The notes under the pieces were generated by a model. The model was not told where the DNA came from. It searched no databases and saw only the letters and a list, made by a program, of their open reading frames with translations. Positions 45,300-57,061 of a stretch of DNA of 64,000 nucleotides are shown piece after piece. The stretch spans positions 153,964,352 to 154,028,351 of the forward strand of contig OZ038381.1 in the NCBI GenBank assembly GCA_964036045.1. Direction: 5' to 3'. Both the position numbers and the translations under genes were made by a program. Within the stretch, counting starts at the first letter, position 1, and each line of letters opens with the position of its first letter. This stretch comes from Eutreptiella sp. 'Long Island Sound 2002' (taxonomy: Eukaryota > Euglenozoa > Euglenophyceae > Eutreptiales > Eutreptiaceae).

Positions 45300-46992
45300 T
45301 CTGACTGCTGCACCATCTCTGCAGCGCTGTTATGCTGCAGCCACTGGCTGCAGTAATGCCCCAGTCCCGTCACCAAGGAAGGGGCTATTGGGGCCTGCAG
45401 TCCTTGTGCTGCAGCTTGTGCACCACAGCCCATTGGCAGCATGCTCGCATGCTGCAGTCACTGCAGGAGTGCCCCAGTCCCGTTACCAATCAAGGGACTA
45501 TTGGAGCCTGCAGCCCTTGTGTCGCAGCCTGACTGCTGCAGCATCTCTGCAGCGCTGTTATGCTGCAGCCACTGGCTGCAGCAATGCCCCAGTCCCGTCA
45601 CCAATCAGGGGGCTATCGGGGCCTGCAGTCCTTGTGCTGCAGCCTGTGCACCACAGACCACTGGCAGCACGTTCGCATGCTGCACTCACTGCAGGAGTGC
45701 CCCAGTCCCGTTACCAATCAAGGGACTATTGGAGCCTGCAGCCCTTGTGTCGCAGCCTGACTGCTGCAGCATCTCTGCAGCGCTGTTATGTTGCAGCCAC
45801 TGGCTGCAGTAATGCCCCAGTCCTGTCACCAATCAGGGGGCTATTGGGGCCTGCAGTCCTTGTGCCGCAGCCTGTGCACCACAGCCCATTGGCAGCATGC
45901 TCGCATGCTGCAGTCACTGAAGGAGTGCCCCAGTCCCGTTACCAATCAAGGGACTATTGGAGCCTGCAGCCCTTGTGTCGCAGCCTGACTGCTGCAGCAT
46001 CTCTGCAGCGCTGTTATGCTGCAGCCACTGGCTGCAGTAATGGCCCAGTCCCGTCACCAAGGAAGGGGCTATTGGGGCCCGCAGTCCTTGTGCTGCAGCC
46101 TTTGCACCACAGCCCATTGGCAGCACGTTTGCATGCTGCAGTCACTGCTGGTGTGCCCCAGTCCCGTTACCAATCAAGGGACTATTGGAGCCTGCAGCCC
46201 TTGTGTTGCAGCCTGACTGCTGCAGCATCTCTGCAGCGCTGTTATGCTGCAGCCACTGGCTGCAGTAATGCCCCAGTCCCGTCACCAATCAGGGGGCTAT
46301 TGGGGCCTGCAGTCCTTGTGCCGCAGCCTGTGCACCACAGCCCATTGGCAGCATGCTCGCATGCTGCAGTCACTGCAGGAGTGCCCCAGTCCCGTTACCA
46401 ATCAAGGGACTATTGGAGCCTGCAGCCCTTGTGTCGCGCGGAGGTCTTGTGCCACCACGGCAGAGGTCTTGTGCCTCCACAACGGAGGTCTTGTGTCTCC
46501 ACCGCGGAGGTGTTGTGCCTCCACAACGGTGGTCTTGTGCCTCCACCGCGGAGTCTGACTGCTGCAGCATCTCTGCAGCGCTGTTATGCTGCAGTCACTG
46601 GCTGCAGTAATGCCCCAGTCCCGTCACCAATCAGGGGGCTATTGGGGCCTGCAGTCCTTGTGCTGCAGCCTTTGCACCACAGACCACTGGCAGCACGTTC
46701 GCATGCTGCAGTCACTGCAGGAGTGCCCCAGTCCCGTTACCAATCAAGGGACTATTGGAGCCTGCAGCCCTTGTGTCGCAGCCTGACTGCTGCAGCATCT
46801 CTGCAGCGCTGTTATGCTGCGGCCACTGGCTGCAGTAATGCCCCAGTCCCGTCACCAATCAAGGGGCTATTGGGGCCTACAGTCCTTGTGCCGCAGCCTG
46901 TGCACCACAGCCCATTGGCAGCATGCTCGCATGCTGCAGTCACTGCTGGTGTGCCCCAGTCCCGTTACCAATCAAGGGACTATTGGAGCCTG
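45300..46992. repeat. 228-bp dimeric repeat (GTYACCAA family), right module
   Basis: Fourteen monomers alternating 113 and 115 bp. The GTCACC or GTTACC anchors are at 45369, 45482, 45597, 45710, 45825, 45938, 46053, 46166, 46281, 46394, 46623, 46736, 46851 and 46964. Odd monomers carry CCCGTCACCAATCAGGGGGC, even ones CCCGTTACCAATCAAGGGAC; the dimer period is 228. The 46394-46623 interval is longer by 114 bp because a 22-bp island is inserted. The core is shared with the irregular repeat at 302-1165. As 228 is divisible by 3, all plus frames read as 76-residue repeats. No protein family is recognised, and the three frames are about equally open, so I do not call a CDS. Confidence 0.93.
46428..46555. 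repeat. 22-bp repeat island inside the 228-bp array
   Basis: Five units at 46446, 46468, 46490, 46512 and 46534, preceded by a hybrid junction (CTTGTGTCGCGCGGAGG from 46428) and followed by GCGGAGTCTGACTGCTGCA. The left junction merges the monomer word CTTGTGTCGC with the 22-mer word CTTGTGTC...GCGGAGG, a microhomology of about 8 bp. The right junction is the same as that at about 45293-45311. This suggests the island was copied from the first block by unequal exchange or template switching. Confidence 0.85.
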
Positions 46993-47164
46993 CCGTGTGG
47001 CCTGCGCGGTGTGCACTGCGTCGTGCGTCTTGTTGTCTCTCGTGTCGCTCCGCGTGCACCTGTGCGTCGCGTCGTGCGCCGCGTGCACCCCGCGCGGTGT
47101 CCTTGTTGTGGGACCTGTCGTGTGCGTTTCTAGGGAGGACCACCCTCCCCCGCTCACGCAGGCC

Positions 47165-47179
47165 GGCTCAGCACTGGAC
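47165..47179 (+). repeat. Shared block A, right copy
   Basis: GGCTCAGCACTGGAC, matching 1359-1373 with one transition. Confidence 0.8.
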
Positions 47180-47237
47180 CGCCCAGCACCACATGATGAC
47201 TAGTTAGGCACCATGTCGCTTCATGGTGATCCCTTCA

Positions 47238-47254
47238 GCGGGGTATGGGGCCGC
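47238..47254 (+). repeat. Shared block B, right copy (identical 17-mer)
   Basis: GCGGGGTATGGGGCCGC, identical to 1431-1447. It lies 306 bp before the first 36-bp unit here against 262 bp in the left module, and the T15 tract accounts for part of the difference. Confidence 0.88.
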
Positions 47255-47303
47255 CTCCAGGACGGTGTCACTTGTGTGGGGTTACGCGTCGCATTGGGTT
47301 TCC

Positions 47304-47318
47304 TTTTTTTTTTTTTTT
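47304..47318. repeat. T15 homopolymer
   Basis: TTTCC then fifteen T, then CTCTACGCCC. It is the only AT-only tract in the window and is absent from the homologous left segment. It could be the complement of a poly(A) tail left by a minus-strand retroposed fragment, a simple slippage tract, or a Pol III-type terminator. No target-site duplication or element body is evident, so the origin is open. Confidence 0.9.
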
Positions 47319-50300
47319 CTCTACGCCCTGGGTCCCACAGGGACCGGCGCAACAGGTGTGGATCAGCCTGGTGTGGATTGTGTGGGTAGGCTGATACGCA
47401 CTCGCGGGGCCCTCAGGGCCATCGCGCCTGTCACTTGGGCGGCGACGCACGGCGTCTCATCTGCGAGGCTGAGCCTGCTCACAGGAAATGGGTGCCTCTG
47501 GCTCATCATGGGGACCGCCCCCACCAGAGGGTGTGACACCAGGGCATTGGGGGAGGAGTATAGGAAGGGCACGTGCAGGGCATTGGGGGAGGAGTATAGG
47601 AAGGGCACATGCAGGGCATTGGGGAAGGAGTATAGGAAGGGCACGTGCAGGGCATTGGGGGAGGAGTATAGGAAGGGCACATGCAGGGCATTGGGGGAGG
47701 AGTATAGGAAGGGCACATGCAGGGCATTGGGAGAGGAGTATAGGAAGGGCACGTGCAGGGCATTGCGGGAGGAGTATAGGAAGGGCACGTGCAGGGCATT
47801 GGGGGAGGAGTATAGGAAGGGCACATGCAGGGCATTGGGGGAGGAGTATAGGAAGGGCACGTGCAGGGCATTGGGGGAGGAGTATAGGAAGGGCACGTGC
47901 AGGGCATTGGGGGAGGAGTATAGGAAGGGCACGTGCAGGGCATTGGGGGAGGAGTATAGGAAGGGCACGTGCAGGGCATCGCGGGAGGAGTATAGGAAGG
48001 GCACATGCAGGGCATTGGGGGAGGAGTATAGGAAGGGCACATACAGGGCATTGGGGGAGGAGTATAGGAAGGGCACATGCAGGGCATTGGGGGAGGAGTA
48101 TAGGAAGGGCACATGCAGGGCATTGGGGGAGGAGTATAGGAAGGGCACGTGCAGGGCATTGGGGGAGGAGTATAGGAAGGGCACGTGCAGGGCATTGGGG
48201 GAGGAGTATAGGAAGGGCACATGCAGGGCATTGGGGGAGGAGTATAGGAAGGGCACATGCAGGGCATTGGGGGAGGAGTATAGGAAGGGCACGTGCAGGG
48301 CATTGCGGGAGGAGTATAGGAAGGGCACGTGCAGGGCATTGGGGGAGGAGTATAGGAAGGGCACATGCAGGGCATTGGGGGAGGAGTATAGGAAGGGCAC
48401 GTGCAGGGCATTGGGGGAGGAGTATAGGAAGGGCACATGCAGGGCATTGGGGGAGGACTATAGGAAGGGCACATGCAAGGCATTGGGGGAGGAGTATAGG
48501 AAGGGCACGTGCAGGGCATTGGGGGAGGAGTATAGGAAGGGCACATGCAGGGCATTGGGGGAGGAGTATAGGAAGGGCACATGCAAGGCATTGGGGGAGG
48601 AGTATAGGAAGGGCACAGGCAAGGCATTGGGGGAGGAGTATAGGAAGGGCACGTGCAGGGCATTGGGGGAGGAGTATAGGAAGGGCACATGCAGGGCATT
48701 GGGGGAGGAGTATAGGAAGGGCACGTGCAGGGCATTGGGGGAGGAGTGTAGGAAGGGCACATGCAGGGCATTGGGGGAGGAGTATAGGAAGGGCACGTGC
48801 AGGGCATTGGGGGAGGAGTATAGGAAGGGCACATGCAGGGCATTGGGGGAGGAGTATAGGAAGGGCACGTGCAGGGCATTGCGGGAGGAGTATAGGAAGG
48901 GCACGTGCAGGGCATTGGGGGAGGAGTATAGGAAGGGCACATGCAGGGCATTGGGGGAGGAGTATAGGAAGGGCACGTGCAGGGCATTGGGGGAGGAGTA
49001 TAGGAAGGGCACGTGCAGGGCATTGGGGGAGTAGTATAGGAAGGGCACATGCAGGGCATTGGGGGAGGAGTATAGGAAGGGCACATGCAGGGCATTGGGG
49101 GAGGAGTGTAGGAAGGGCACGTGCAGGGCATTGCGGGAGGTATATAGGAAGGGCACGTGCAGGGCATTGGGGGAGGAGTATAGGAAGGGCACATGCAGGG
49201 CATTGGGGGAGGAGTATAGGAAGGGCACGTGCAGGGCATTGGGGGAGGAGTATAGGAAGGGCACATGCAGGGCATTGGGGGAGGAGTATAGGAAGGGCAC
49301 ATGCAAGGCATTGGGGGAGGAGTATAGGAAGGGCACGTGCAGGGCATTGGGGGAGGAGTATAGGAAGGGCACATGCAGGGCATTGGGGGAGGAGTATAGG
49401 AAGGGCACGTGCAGGGCATTGGGGGGGGAGTATAGGAAGGGCACGTGCAGGGCATTGGGGGAGGAGTATAGGAAGGGCACATGCAGGGCACTGGGGGAGG
49501 AGTATAGGAAGGGCACATGCAGGGCATTGGGGGAGGAGTATAGGAAGGGCACATGCAGGGCACTGGGGGAGGAGTATAGGAAGGGCACATGCAGGGCATT
49601 GGGGGAGGAGTATAGGAAGGGCACGTGCAGGGCATTGGGGGAGGAGTATAGGAAGGGCACATGCAGGGCATTGGGGGAGGAGTATAGGAAGGGCACATGC
49701 AAGGCATTGGGGGAGGAGTATAGGAAGGGCACGTGCAGGGCATTGGGGGAGGAGTATAGGAAGGGCACATGCAGGGCATTGGGGGAGGAGTATAGGAAGG
49801 GCACGTGCAGGGCATTGGGGGAGGAGTATAGGAAGGGCACATGCAAGGCATTGGGGGAGGAGTATAGGAAGGGCACGTGCAGGGCATTGGGGGAGGAGTA
49901 TAGGAAGGGCACATGCAGGGCATTGGGGGAGGAGTATAGGAAGGGCACGTGCAGGGCATTGGGGGAGGAGTATAGGAAGGGCACATGCAGGGCATTGGGG
50001 GAGGAGTATAGGAAGGGCACGTGCAGGGCATTGCGGGAGGAGTATAGGAAGGGCACGTGCAGGGCATTGGGGGAGGAGTATAGGAAGGGCACATGCAGGG
50101 CATTGGGGGAGGAGTATAGGAAGGGCACGTGCAGGGCATTGGGGGAGGAGTATAGGAAGGGCACGTGCAGGGCATTGGGGGAGTAGTATAGGAAGGGCAC
50201 ATGCAGGGCATTGGGGGAGGAGTATAGGAAGGGCACATGCAGGGCATTGGGGGAGGAGTGTAGGAAGGGCACGTGCAGGGCATTGCGGGAGGAGTATAGG

Positions 50301-51244
50301 AAGGGCACGTGCAGGGCATTGGGGGAGGAGTATAGGAAGGGCACATGCAGGGCAGTGGGGGAGGAGTATAGGAAGGGCACGTGCAGGGCATTGGGGGAGG
50401 AGTATAGGAAGGGCACATGCAGGGCATTGGGGGAGGAGTATAGGAAGGGCACATGCAAGGCATTGGGGGAGGAGTATAGGAAGGGCACGTGCAGGGCATT
50501 GGGGGAGGAGTATAGGAAGGGCACATGCAGGGCATTGGGGGAGGAGTATAGGAAGGGCACGTGCAGGGCATTGGGGGAGGAGTATAGGAAGGGCACATGC
50601 AGGGCATTGGGGGAGGAGTATAGGAAGGGCACGTGCAGGGCATTGGGGCAGGAGTATAGGAAGGGCACATGCAGGGCATTGGGGGAGGAGTATAGGAAGG
50701 GCACGTGCAGGGCATTGGGGGAGGAGTATAGGAAGGGCACATGCAGGGCATTGGGGGAGGAGTATAGGAAGGGCACGTGCAGGGCATTGGGGGAGGAGTA
50801 TAGGAAGGGCACGTGCAGGGCATTGGGGGAGGAGTATAGGAAGGGCACGTGCAGGGCATTGGGGGAGGAGTATAGGAAGGGCACATGCAGGGCATTGGGG
50901 GAGGAGTATAGGAAGGGCACGTGCAAGGCATTGGGGGAGGAGTATAGGAAGGGCACATGCAGGGCATTGGGGGAGGAGTATAGGAAGGGCACATGCAGGG
51001 CATTGGGGGAGGAGTATAGGAAGGGCACATGCAGGGCATTGGGGGAGGAGTATAGGAAGGGCACATGCAGGGCATTGGGGGAGGAGTATAGGAAGGGCAC
51101 ATGCAGGGCATTGGGGGAGGAGTATAGGAAGGGCACGTGCAGGGCATTGGGGGAGGAGTATAGGAAGGGCACGTGCAGGGCATTGGAGGAGGGGTATAGG
51201 AAGGGCACGTGCAAGGCATTGGGGGAGGAGTATAGGAAGGGCAC

Positions 51245-54160
51245 ATGCAGGGCATTGGGGGAGGAGTATAGGAAGGGCACATGCAGGGCATTGGGGGAGG
51301 AGTATAGGAAGGGCACGTGCAGGGCATTGGGGGAGAAGTATAGGAAGGGCACGTGCGGGGCATTGGGGGAGGAGTATAGGAAGGGCACATGCAGGGCATT
51401 GGGGGAGGAGTATAGGAAGGGCACATGCAGGGCATTGGGGGAGGAGTATAGGAAGGGCACATGCAGGGCATTGGGGGAGGAGTATAGGAAGGGCACATGC
51501 AGGGCATTGGGGGAGGAGTATAGGAAGGGCACATGCAGGGCATTGGGCGAGGAGTATAGGAAGGGCACGTGCAGGGCATTGCGGGAGGAGTATAGGAAGG
51601 GCACGTGCAGGGCATTGGGGGAGGAGTATAGGAAGGGCACATGCAGGGCATTGGGGGAGGAGTATAGGAAGGGCACGTGCAGGGCATTGGGGGAGGAGTA
51701 TAGGAAGGGCACATGCAGGGCATTGGGGGAGGAGTATAGGAAGGGCACGTGCAGGGCATTGGGGGAGGAGTATAGGAAGGGCACATGCAGGGCATTGGGG
51801 GAGGAGTATAGGAAGGGCACGTGCAGGGCATTGGGGCAGGAGTATAGGAAGGGCACATGCAGGGCATTGGGGGAGGAGTATAGGAAGGGCACGTGCAGGG
51901 CATTGGGGGAGGAGTATAGGAAGGGCACATGCAGGGCATTGGGGGAGGAGTATAGGAAGGGCACGTGCAGGGCATTGGGGGAGGAGTATAGGAAGGGCAC
52001 GTGCAGGGCATTGGGGGAGGAGTATAGGAAGGGCACGTGCAGGGCATTGGGGGAGGAGTATAGGAAGGGCACATGCAGGGCATTGGGGGAGGAGTATAGG
52101 AAGGGCACGTGCAGGGCATTGGGGGAGGAGTATAGGAAGGGCACATGCAGGGCATTGGGGGAGGAGTATAGGAAGGGCACATGCAGGGCATTGGGGGAGG
52201 AGTATAGGAAGGGCACATGCAGGGCATTGGGGGAGGAGTATAGGAAGGGCACATGCAGGGCATTGGGGGAGGAGTATAGGAAGGGCACATGCAGGGCATT
52301 GGGGGAGGAGTATAGGAAGGGCACGTGCAGGGCATTGGGGGAGGAGTATAGGAAGGGCACGTGCAAGGCATTGGAGGAGGAGTATAGGAAGGGCACGTGC
52401 AAGGCATTGGGGGAGGACTATAGGAAGGGCACATGCAGGGCATTGGGGGAGGAGTAGGGGAAGGGCACATGCAGGGCATTGGGGGAGGAGTATAGGAAGG
52501 GCACGTGCAGGGCATTGGGGGAGGAGTATAGGAAGGGCACGTGCGGGGCATTGGGGGAGGAGTATAGGAAGGGCACATGCAGGGCATTGGGGGAGGAGTA
52601 TAGGAAGGGCACATGCAGGGCATTGGGGGAGGAGTATAGGAAGGGCACATGCAGGGCATTGGGGGAGGAGTATAGGAAGGGCACATGCAGGGCATTGGGG
52701 GAGGAGTATAGGAAGGGCACATGCAGGGCATTGGGGGAGGAGTATAGGAAGGGCACGTGCAGGGCATTGCGGGAGGAGTATAGGAAGGGCACGTGCAGGG
52801 CATTGGGGGAGGAGTATGGGAAGGGCACATGCAGGGCATTGGGGGAGGAGTATAGGAAGGGCACGTGCAGGGCATTGGGGGAGGAGTATAGGAAGGGCAC
52901 ATGCAGGGCATTGGGGGAGGAGTATAGGAAGGGCACGTGCAGGGCATTGGGGGAGGAGTATAGGAAGGGCACGTGCAGGGCATTGGGGGAGGAGTATAGG
53001 AAGGGCACATGCAGGGCATTGGGGGAGGAGTATAGGAAGGGCACATGCAGGGCATTGGGGGAGGAGTATAGGAAGGGCACGTGCAGGGCATTGCGGGAGG
53101 AGTATAGGAAGGGCACGTGCAGGGCATTGGGGGAGGAGTATAGGAAGGGCACATGCAGGGCATTGGGGGAGGAGTATAGGAAGGGCACGTGCAGGGCATT
53201 GGGGGAGGAGTATAGGAAGGGCACATGCAGGGCATTGGGGGAGGAGTATAGGAAGGGCACATGCAAGGCATTGGGGGAGGAGTATAGGAAGGGCACGTGC
53301 AGGGCATTGGGGGAGGAGTATAGGAAGGGCACATGCAGGGCATTGGGGGAGGAGTATAGGAAGGGCACGTGCAGGGCATTGGGGGAGGAGTATAGGAAGG
53401 GCACATGCAAGGCATTGGGGGAGGAGTATAGGAAGGGCACGTGCAGGGCATTGGGGGAGGAGTATAGGAAGGGCACATGCAGGGCATTGGGGGAGGAGTA
53501 TAGGAAGGGCACGTGCAGGGCATTGGGGGAGGAGTATAGGAAGGGCACATGCAGGGCATTGGGGGAGGAGTATAGGAAGGGCACATGCAGGGCATTGGGG
53601 GAGGAGTATAGGAAGGGCACGTGCAGGGCATTGCGGGAGGAGTATAGGAAGGGCACGTGCAGGGCATTGGGGGAGGAGTATAGGAAGGGCACATGCAGGG
53701 CATTGGGGGAGGAGTATAGGAAGGGCACGTGCAGGGCATTGGGGGAGGAGTATAGGAAGGGCACGTGCAGGGCATTGGGGGAGTAGTATAGGAAGGGCAC
53801 ATGCAGGGCATTGGGGGAGGAGTATAGGAAGGGCACATGCAGGGCATTGGGGGAGGAGTGTAGGAAGGGCACGTGCAGGGCATTGGGGGAGGAGTATAGG
53901 AAGGGCACGTGCAGGGCATTGGGGGAGGAGTATAGGAAGGGCACATGCAGGGCATTGGGGGAGGAGTATAGGAAGGGCACGTGCAGGGCATTGGGGGAGG
54001 AGTATAGGAAGGGCACATGCAGGGCATTGGGCGAGGAGTATAGGAAGGGCACGTGCAGGGCATTGCGGGAGGAGTATAGGAAGGGCACGTGCAGGGCATT
54101 GGGGGAGGAGTATAGGAAGGGCACATGCAGGGCATTGGGGGAGGAGTATAGGAAGGGCAC
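51245..54160 (+). repeat. 2,916-bp (81-unit) tandem duplication, copy 1
   Basis: Directly followed by its copy at 54161. Shared ordered markers are GAGAAGTATAGG with TGCGGGG (51332-51360), GGGGCAGG (51836), GGAGGAGGAG with GCAAGG (about 52370), GAGTAGGGGAAGG (about 52451), GAGTAGTATAGG (53781) and GAGTGTAGG (53867). Similarity reaches to about 54030, where GGGCGAGG in this copy has no counterpart. Confidence 0.9.
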
Positions 54161-56950
54161 GTGCAGGGCATTGGGGGAGGAGTATAGGAAGGGCACATGC
54201 AGGGCATTGGGGGAGGAGTATAGGAAGGGCACGTGCAGGGCATTGGGGGAGAAGTATAGGAAGGGCACGTGCGGGGCATTGGGGGAGGAGTATAGGAAGG
54301 GCACATGCAGGGCATTGGGGGAGGAGTATAGGAAGGGCACATGCAGGGCATTGGGGGAGGAGTATAGGAAGGGCACATGCAGGGCATTGGGGGAGGAGTA
54401 TAGGAAGGGCACATGCAGGGCATTGGGGGAGGAGTATAGGAAGGGCACATGCAGGGCATTGGGCGAGGAGTATAGGAAGGGCACGTGCAGGGCATTGCGG
54501 GAGGAGTATAGGAAGGGCACGTGCAGGGCATTGGGGGAGGAGTATAGGAAGGGCACATGCAGGGCATTGGGGGAGGAGTATAGGAAGGGCACGTGCAGGG
54601 CATTGGGGGAGGAGTATAGGAAGGGCACATGCAGGGCATTGGGGGAGGAGTATAGGAAGGGCACGTGCAGGGCATTGGGGGAGGAGTATAGGAAGGGCAC
54701 ATGCAGGGCATTGGGGGAGGAGTATAGGAAGGGCACGTGCAGGGCATTGGGGCAGGAGTATAGGAAGGGCACATGCAGGGCATTGGGGGAGGAGTATAGG
54801 AAGGGCACGTGCAGGGCATTGGGGGAGGAGTATAGGAAGGGCACATGCAGGGCATTGGGGGAGGAGTATAGGAAGGGCACGTGCAGGGCATTGGGGGAGG
54901 AGTATAGGAAGGGCACGTGCAGGGCATTGGGGGAGGAGTATAGGAAGGGCACGTGCAGGGCATTGGGGGAGGAGTATAGGAAGGGCACATGCAGGGCATT
55001 GGGGGAGGAGTATAGGAAGGGCACGTGCAGGGCATTGGGGGAGGAGTATAGGAAGGGCACATGCAGGGCATTGGGGGAGGAGTATAGGAAGGGCACATGC
55101 AGGGCATTGGGGGAGGAGTATAGGAAGGGCACATGCAGGGCATTGGGGGAGGAGTATAGGAAGGGCACATGCAGGGCATTGGGGGAGGAGTATAGGAAGG
55201 GCACATGCAGGGCATTGGGGGAGGAGTATAGGAAGGGCACGTGCAGGGCATTGGGGGAGGAGTATAGGAAGGGCACGTGCAAGGCATTGGAGGAGGAGTA
55301 TAGGAAGGGCACGTGCAAGGCATTGGGGGAGGAGTATAGGAAGGGCACATGCAGGGCATTGGGGGAGGAGTAGGGGAAGGGCACATGCAGGGCATTGGGG
55401 GAGGAGTATAGGAAGGGCACGTGCAGGGCATTGGGGGAGGAGTATAGGAAGGGCACGTGCGGGGCATTGGGGGAGGAGTATAGGAAGGGCACATGCAGGG
55501 CATTGGGGGAGGAGTATAGGAAGGGCACATGCAGGGCATTGGGGGAGGAGTATAGGAAGGGCACATGCAGGGCATTGGGGGAGGAGTATAGGAAGGGCAC
55601 ATGCAGGGCATTGGGGGAGGAGTATAGGAAGGGCACATGCAGGGCATTGGGGGAGGAGTATAGGAAGGGCACGTGCAGGGCATTGCGGGAGGAGTATAGG
55701 AAGGGCACGTGCAGGGCATTGGGGGAGGAGTATAGGAAGGGCACATGCAGGGCATTGGGGGAGGAGTATAGGAAGGGCACGTGCAGGGCATTGGGGGAGG
55801 AGTATAGGAAGGGCACATGCAGGGCATTGGGGGAGGAGTATAGGAAGGGCACGTGCAGGGCATTGGGGGAGGAGTATAGGAAGGGCACGTGCAGGGCATT
55901 GGGGGAGGAGTATAGGAAGGGCACATGCAGGGCATTGGGGGAGGAGTATAGGAAGGGCACATGCAGGGCATTGGGGGAGGAGTATAGGAAGGGCACGTGC
56001 AGGGCATTGCGGGAGGAGTATAGGAAGGGCACGTGCAGGGCATTGGGGGAGGAGTATAGGAAGGGCACATGCAGGGCATTGGGGGAGGAGTATAGGAAGG
56101 GCACGTGCAGGGCATTGGGGGAGGAGTATAGGAAGGGCACATGCAGGGCATTGGGGGAGGAGTATAGGAAGGGCACATGCAAGGCATTGGGGGAGGAGTA
56201 TAGGAAGGGCACGTGCAGGGCATTGGGGGAGGAGTATAGGAAGGGCACATGCAGGGCATTGGGGGAGGAGTATAGGAAGGGCACGTGCAGGGCATTGGGG
56301 GAGGAGTATAGGAAGGGCACATGCAAGGCATTGGGGGAGGAGTATAGGAAGGGCACGTGCAGGGCATTGGGGGAGGAGTATAGGAAGGGCACATGCAGGG
56401 CATTGGGGGAGGAGTATAGGAAGGGCACGTGCAGGGCATTGGGGGAGGAGTATAGGAAGGGCACATGCAGGGCATTGGGGGAGGAGTATAGGAAGGGCAC
56501 ATGCAGGGCATTGGGGGAGGAGTATAGGAAGGGCACGTGCAGGGCATTGCGGGAGGAGTATAGGAAGGGCACGTGCAGGGCATTGGGGGAGGAGTATAGG
56601 AAGGGCACATGCAGGGCATTGGGGGAGGAGTATAGGAAGGGCACGTGCAGGGCATTGGGGGAGGAGTATAGGAAGGGCACGTGCAGGGCATTGGGGGAGT
56701 AGTATAGGAAGGGCACATGCAGGGCATTGGGGGAGGAGTATAGGAAGGGCACATGCAGGGCATTGGGGGAGGAGTGTAGGAAGGGCACGTGCAGGGCATT
56801 GGGGGAGGAGTATAGGAAGGGCACGTGCAGGGCATTGGGGGAGGAGTATAGGAAGGGCACATGCAGGGCATTGGGGGAGGAGTATAGGAAGGGCACGTGC
56901 AGGGCATTGGGGGAGGAGTATAGGAAGGGCACATGCAGGGCATTGGGGGA
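54161..56950 (+). repeat. 2,916-bp (81-unit) tandem duplication, copy 2
   Basis: Partner of 51245-54160: GAGAAGTATAGG at 54248, GGGGCAGG at 54752, GAGTAGGGGAAGG at 55367, GAGTAGTATAGG at 56697 and GAGTGTAGG at 56783. A few substitutions differ, for example GACTATAGG at 52415 against GAGTATAGG here and GAGTATGGG at 52811 against GAGTATAGG. Confidence 0.9.
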
Positions 56951-57052
56951 GGAGTATAGGACGGGCACATGCAAGGCATTGGGGGAGGAGTATAGGAAGG
57001 GCACGTGCAGGGCATTGGGGGAGGAGTATAGGAAGGGCACATGCAAGGCATT

Positions 57053-57061
57053 GGGGGGGGG
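57053..57061 (+). other. One-base insertion (G9 tract), the only register break in array 2
   Basis: The usual GGGGGAGG is replaced by nine G: one A to G change and one extra base. Before it GCATT starts fit 47544 plus multiples of 36 (57012); after it they are shifted by one (57121, 63961). The variant spectrum changes shortly downstream. Confidence 0.94.

Larger units (their letters stand above)
46993..47540. other. Non-repetitive CpG-rich segment before array 2
   Basis: About 550 bp, starting as the last GTTACC monomer breaks off (TTGGAGCCTGC to CGTGTGGCC). No gene, RNA gene or splice structure is recognised. It is collinear with 1166-1685: GTCGCTCCGCGTG (about 47044), a GGGAGGACC word (about 47133), GGCTCAGCACTGGAC (47165), CACCATGTCGCTTCATGGTG (about 47210), the identical 17-mer (47238), GGCTGAGCC (about 47468) and GAGGGTGTG just before the array. 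It holds the T15 tract. A plus-strand frame from 47223 runs into array 2 (603 codons) and looks fortuitous. Confidence 0.75.

Noticed and set aside
45300-46992. Retrotransposon or IS fragment
   Set aside because: There are no terminal repeats, reverse transcriptase or transposase motifs, or target-site duplication. The sequence is fully explained by 113/115-bp monomers plus the 22-bp island.
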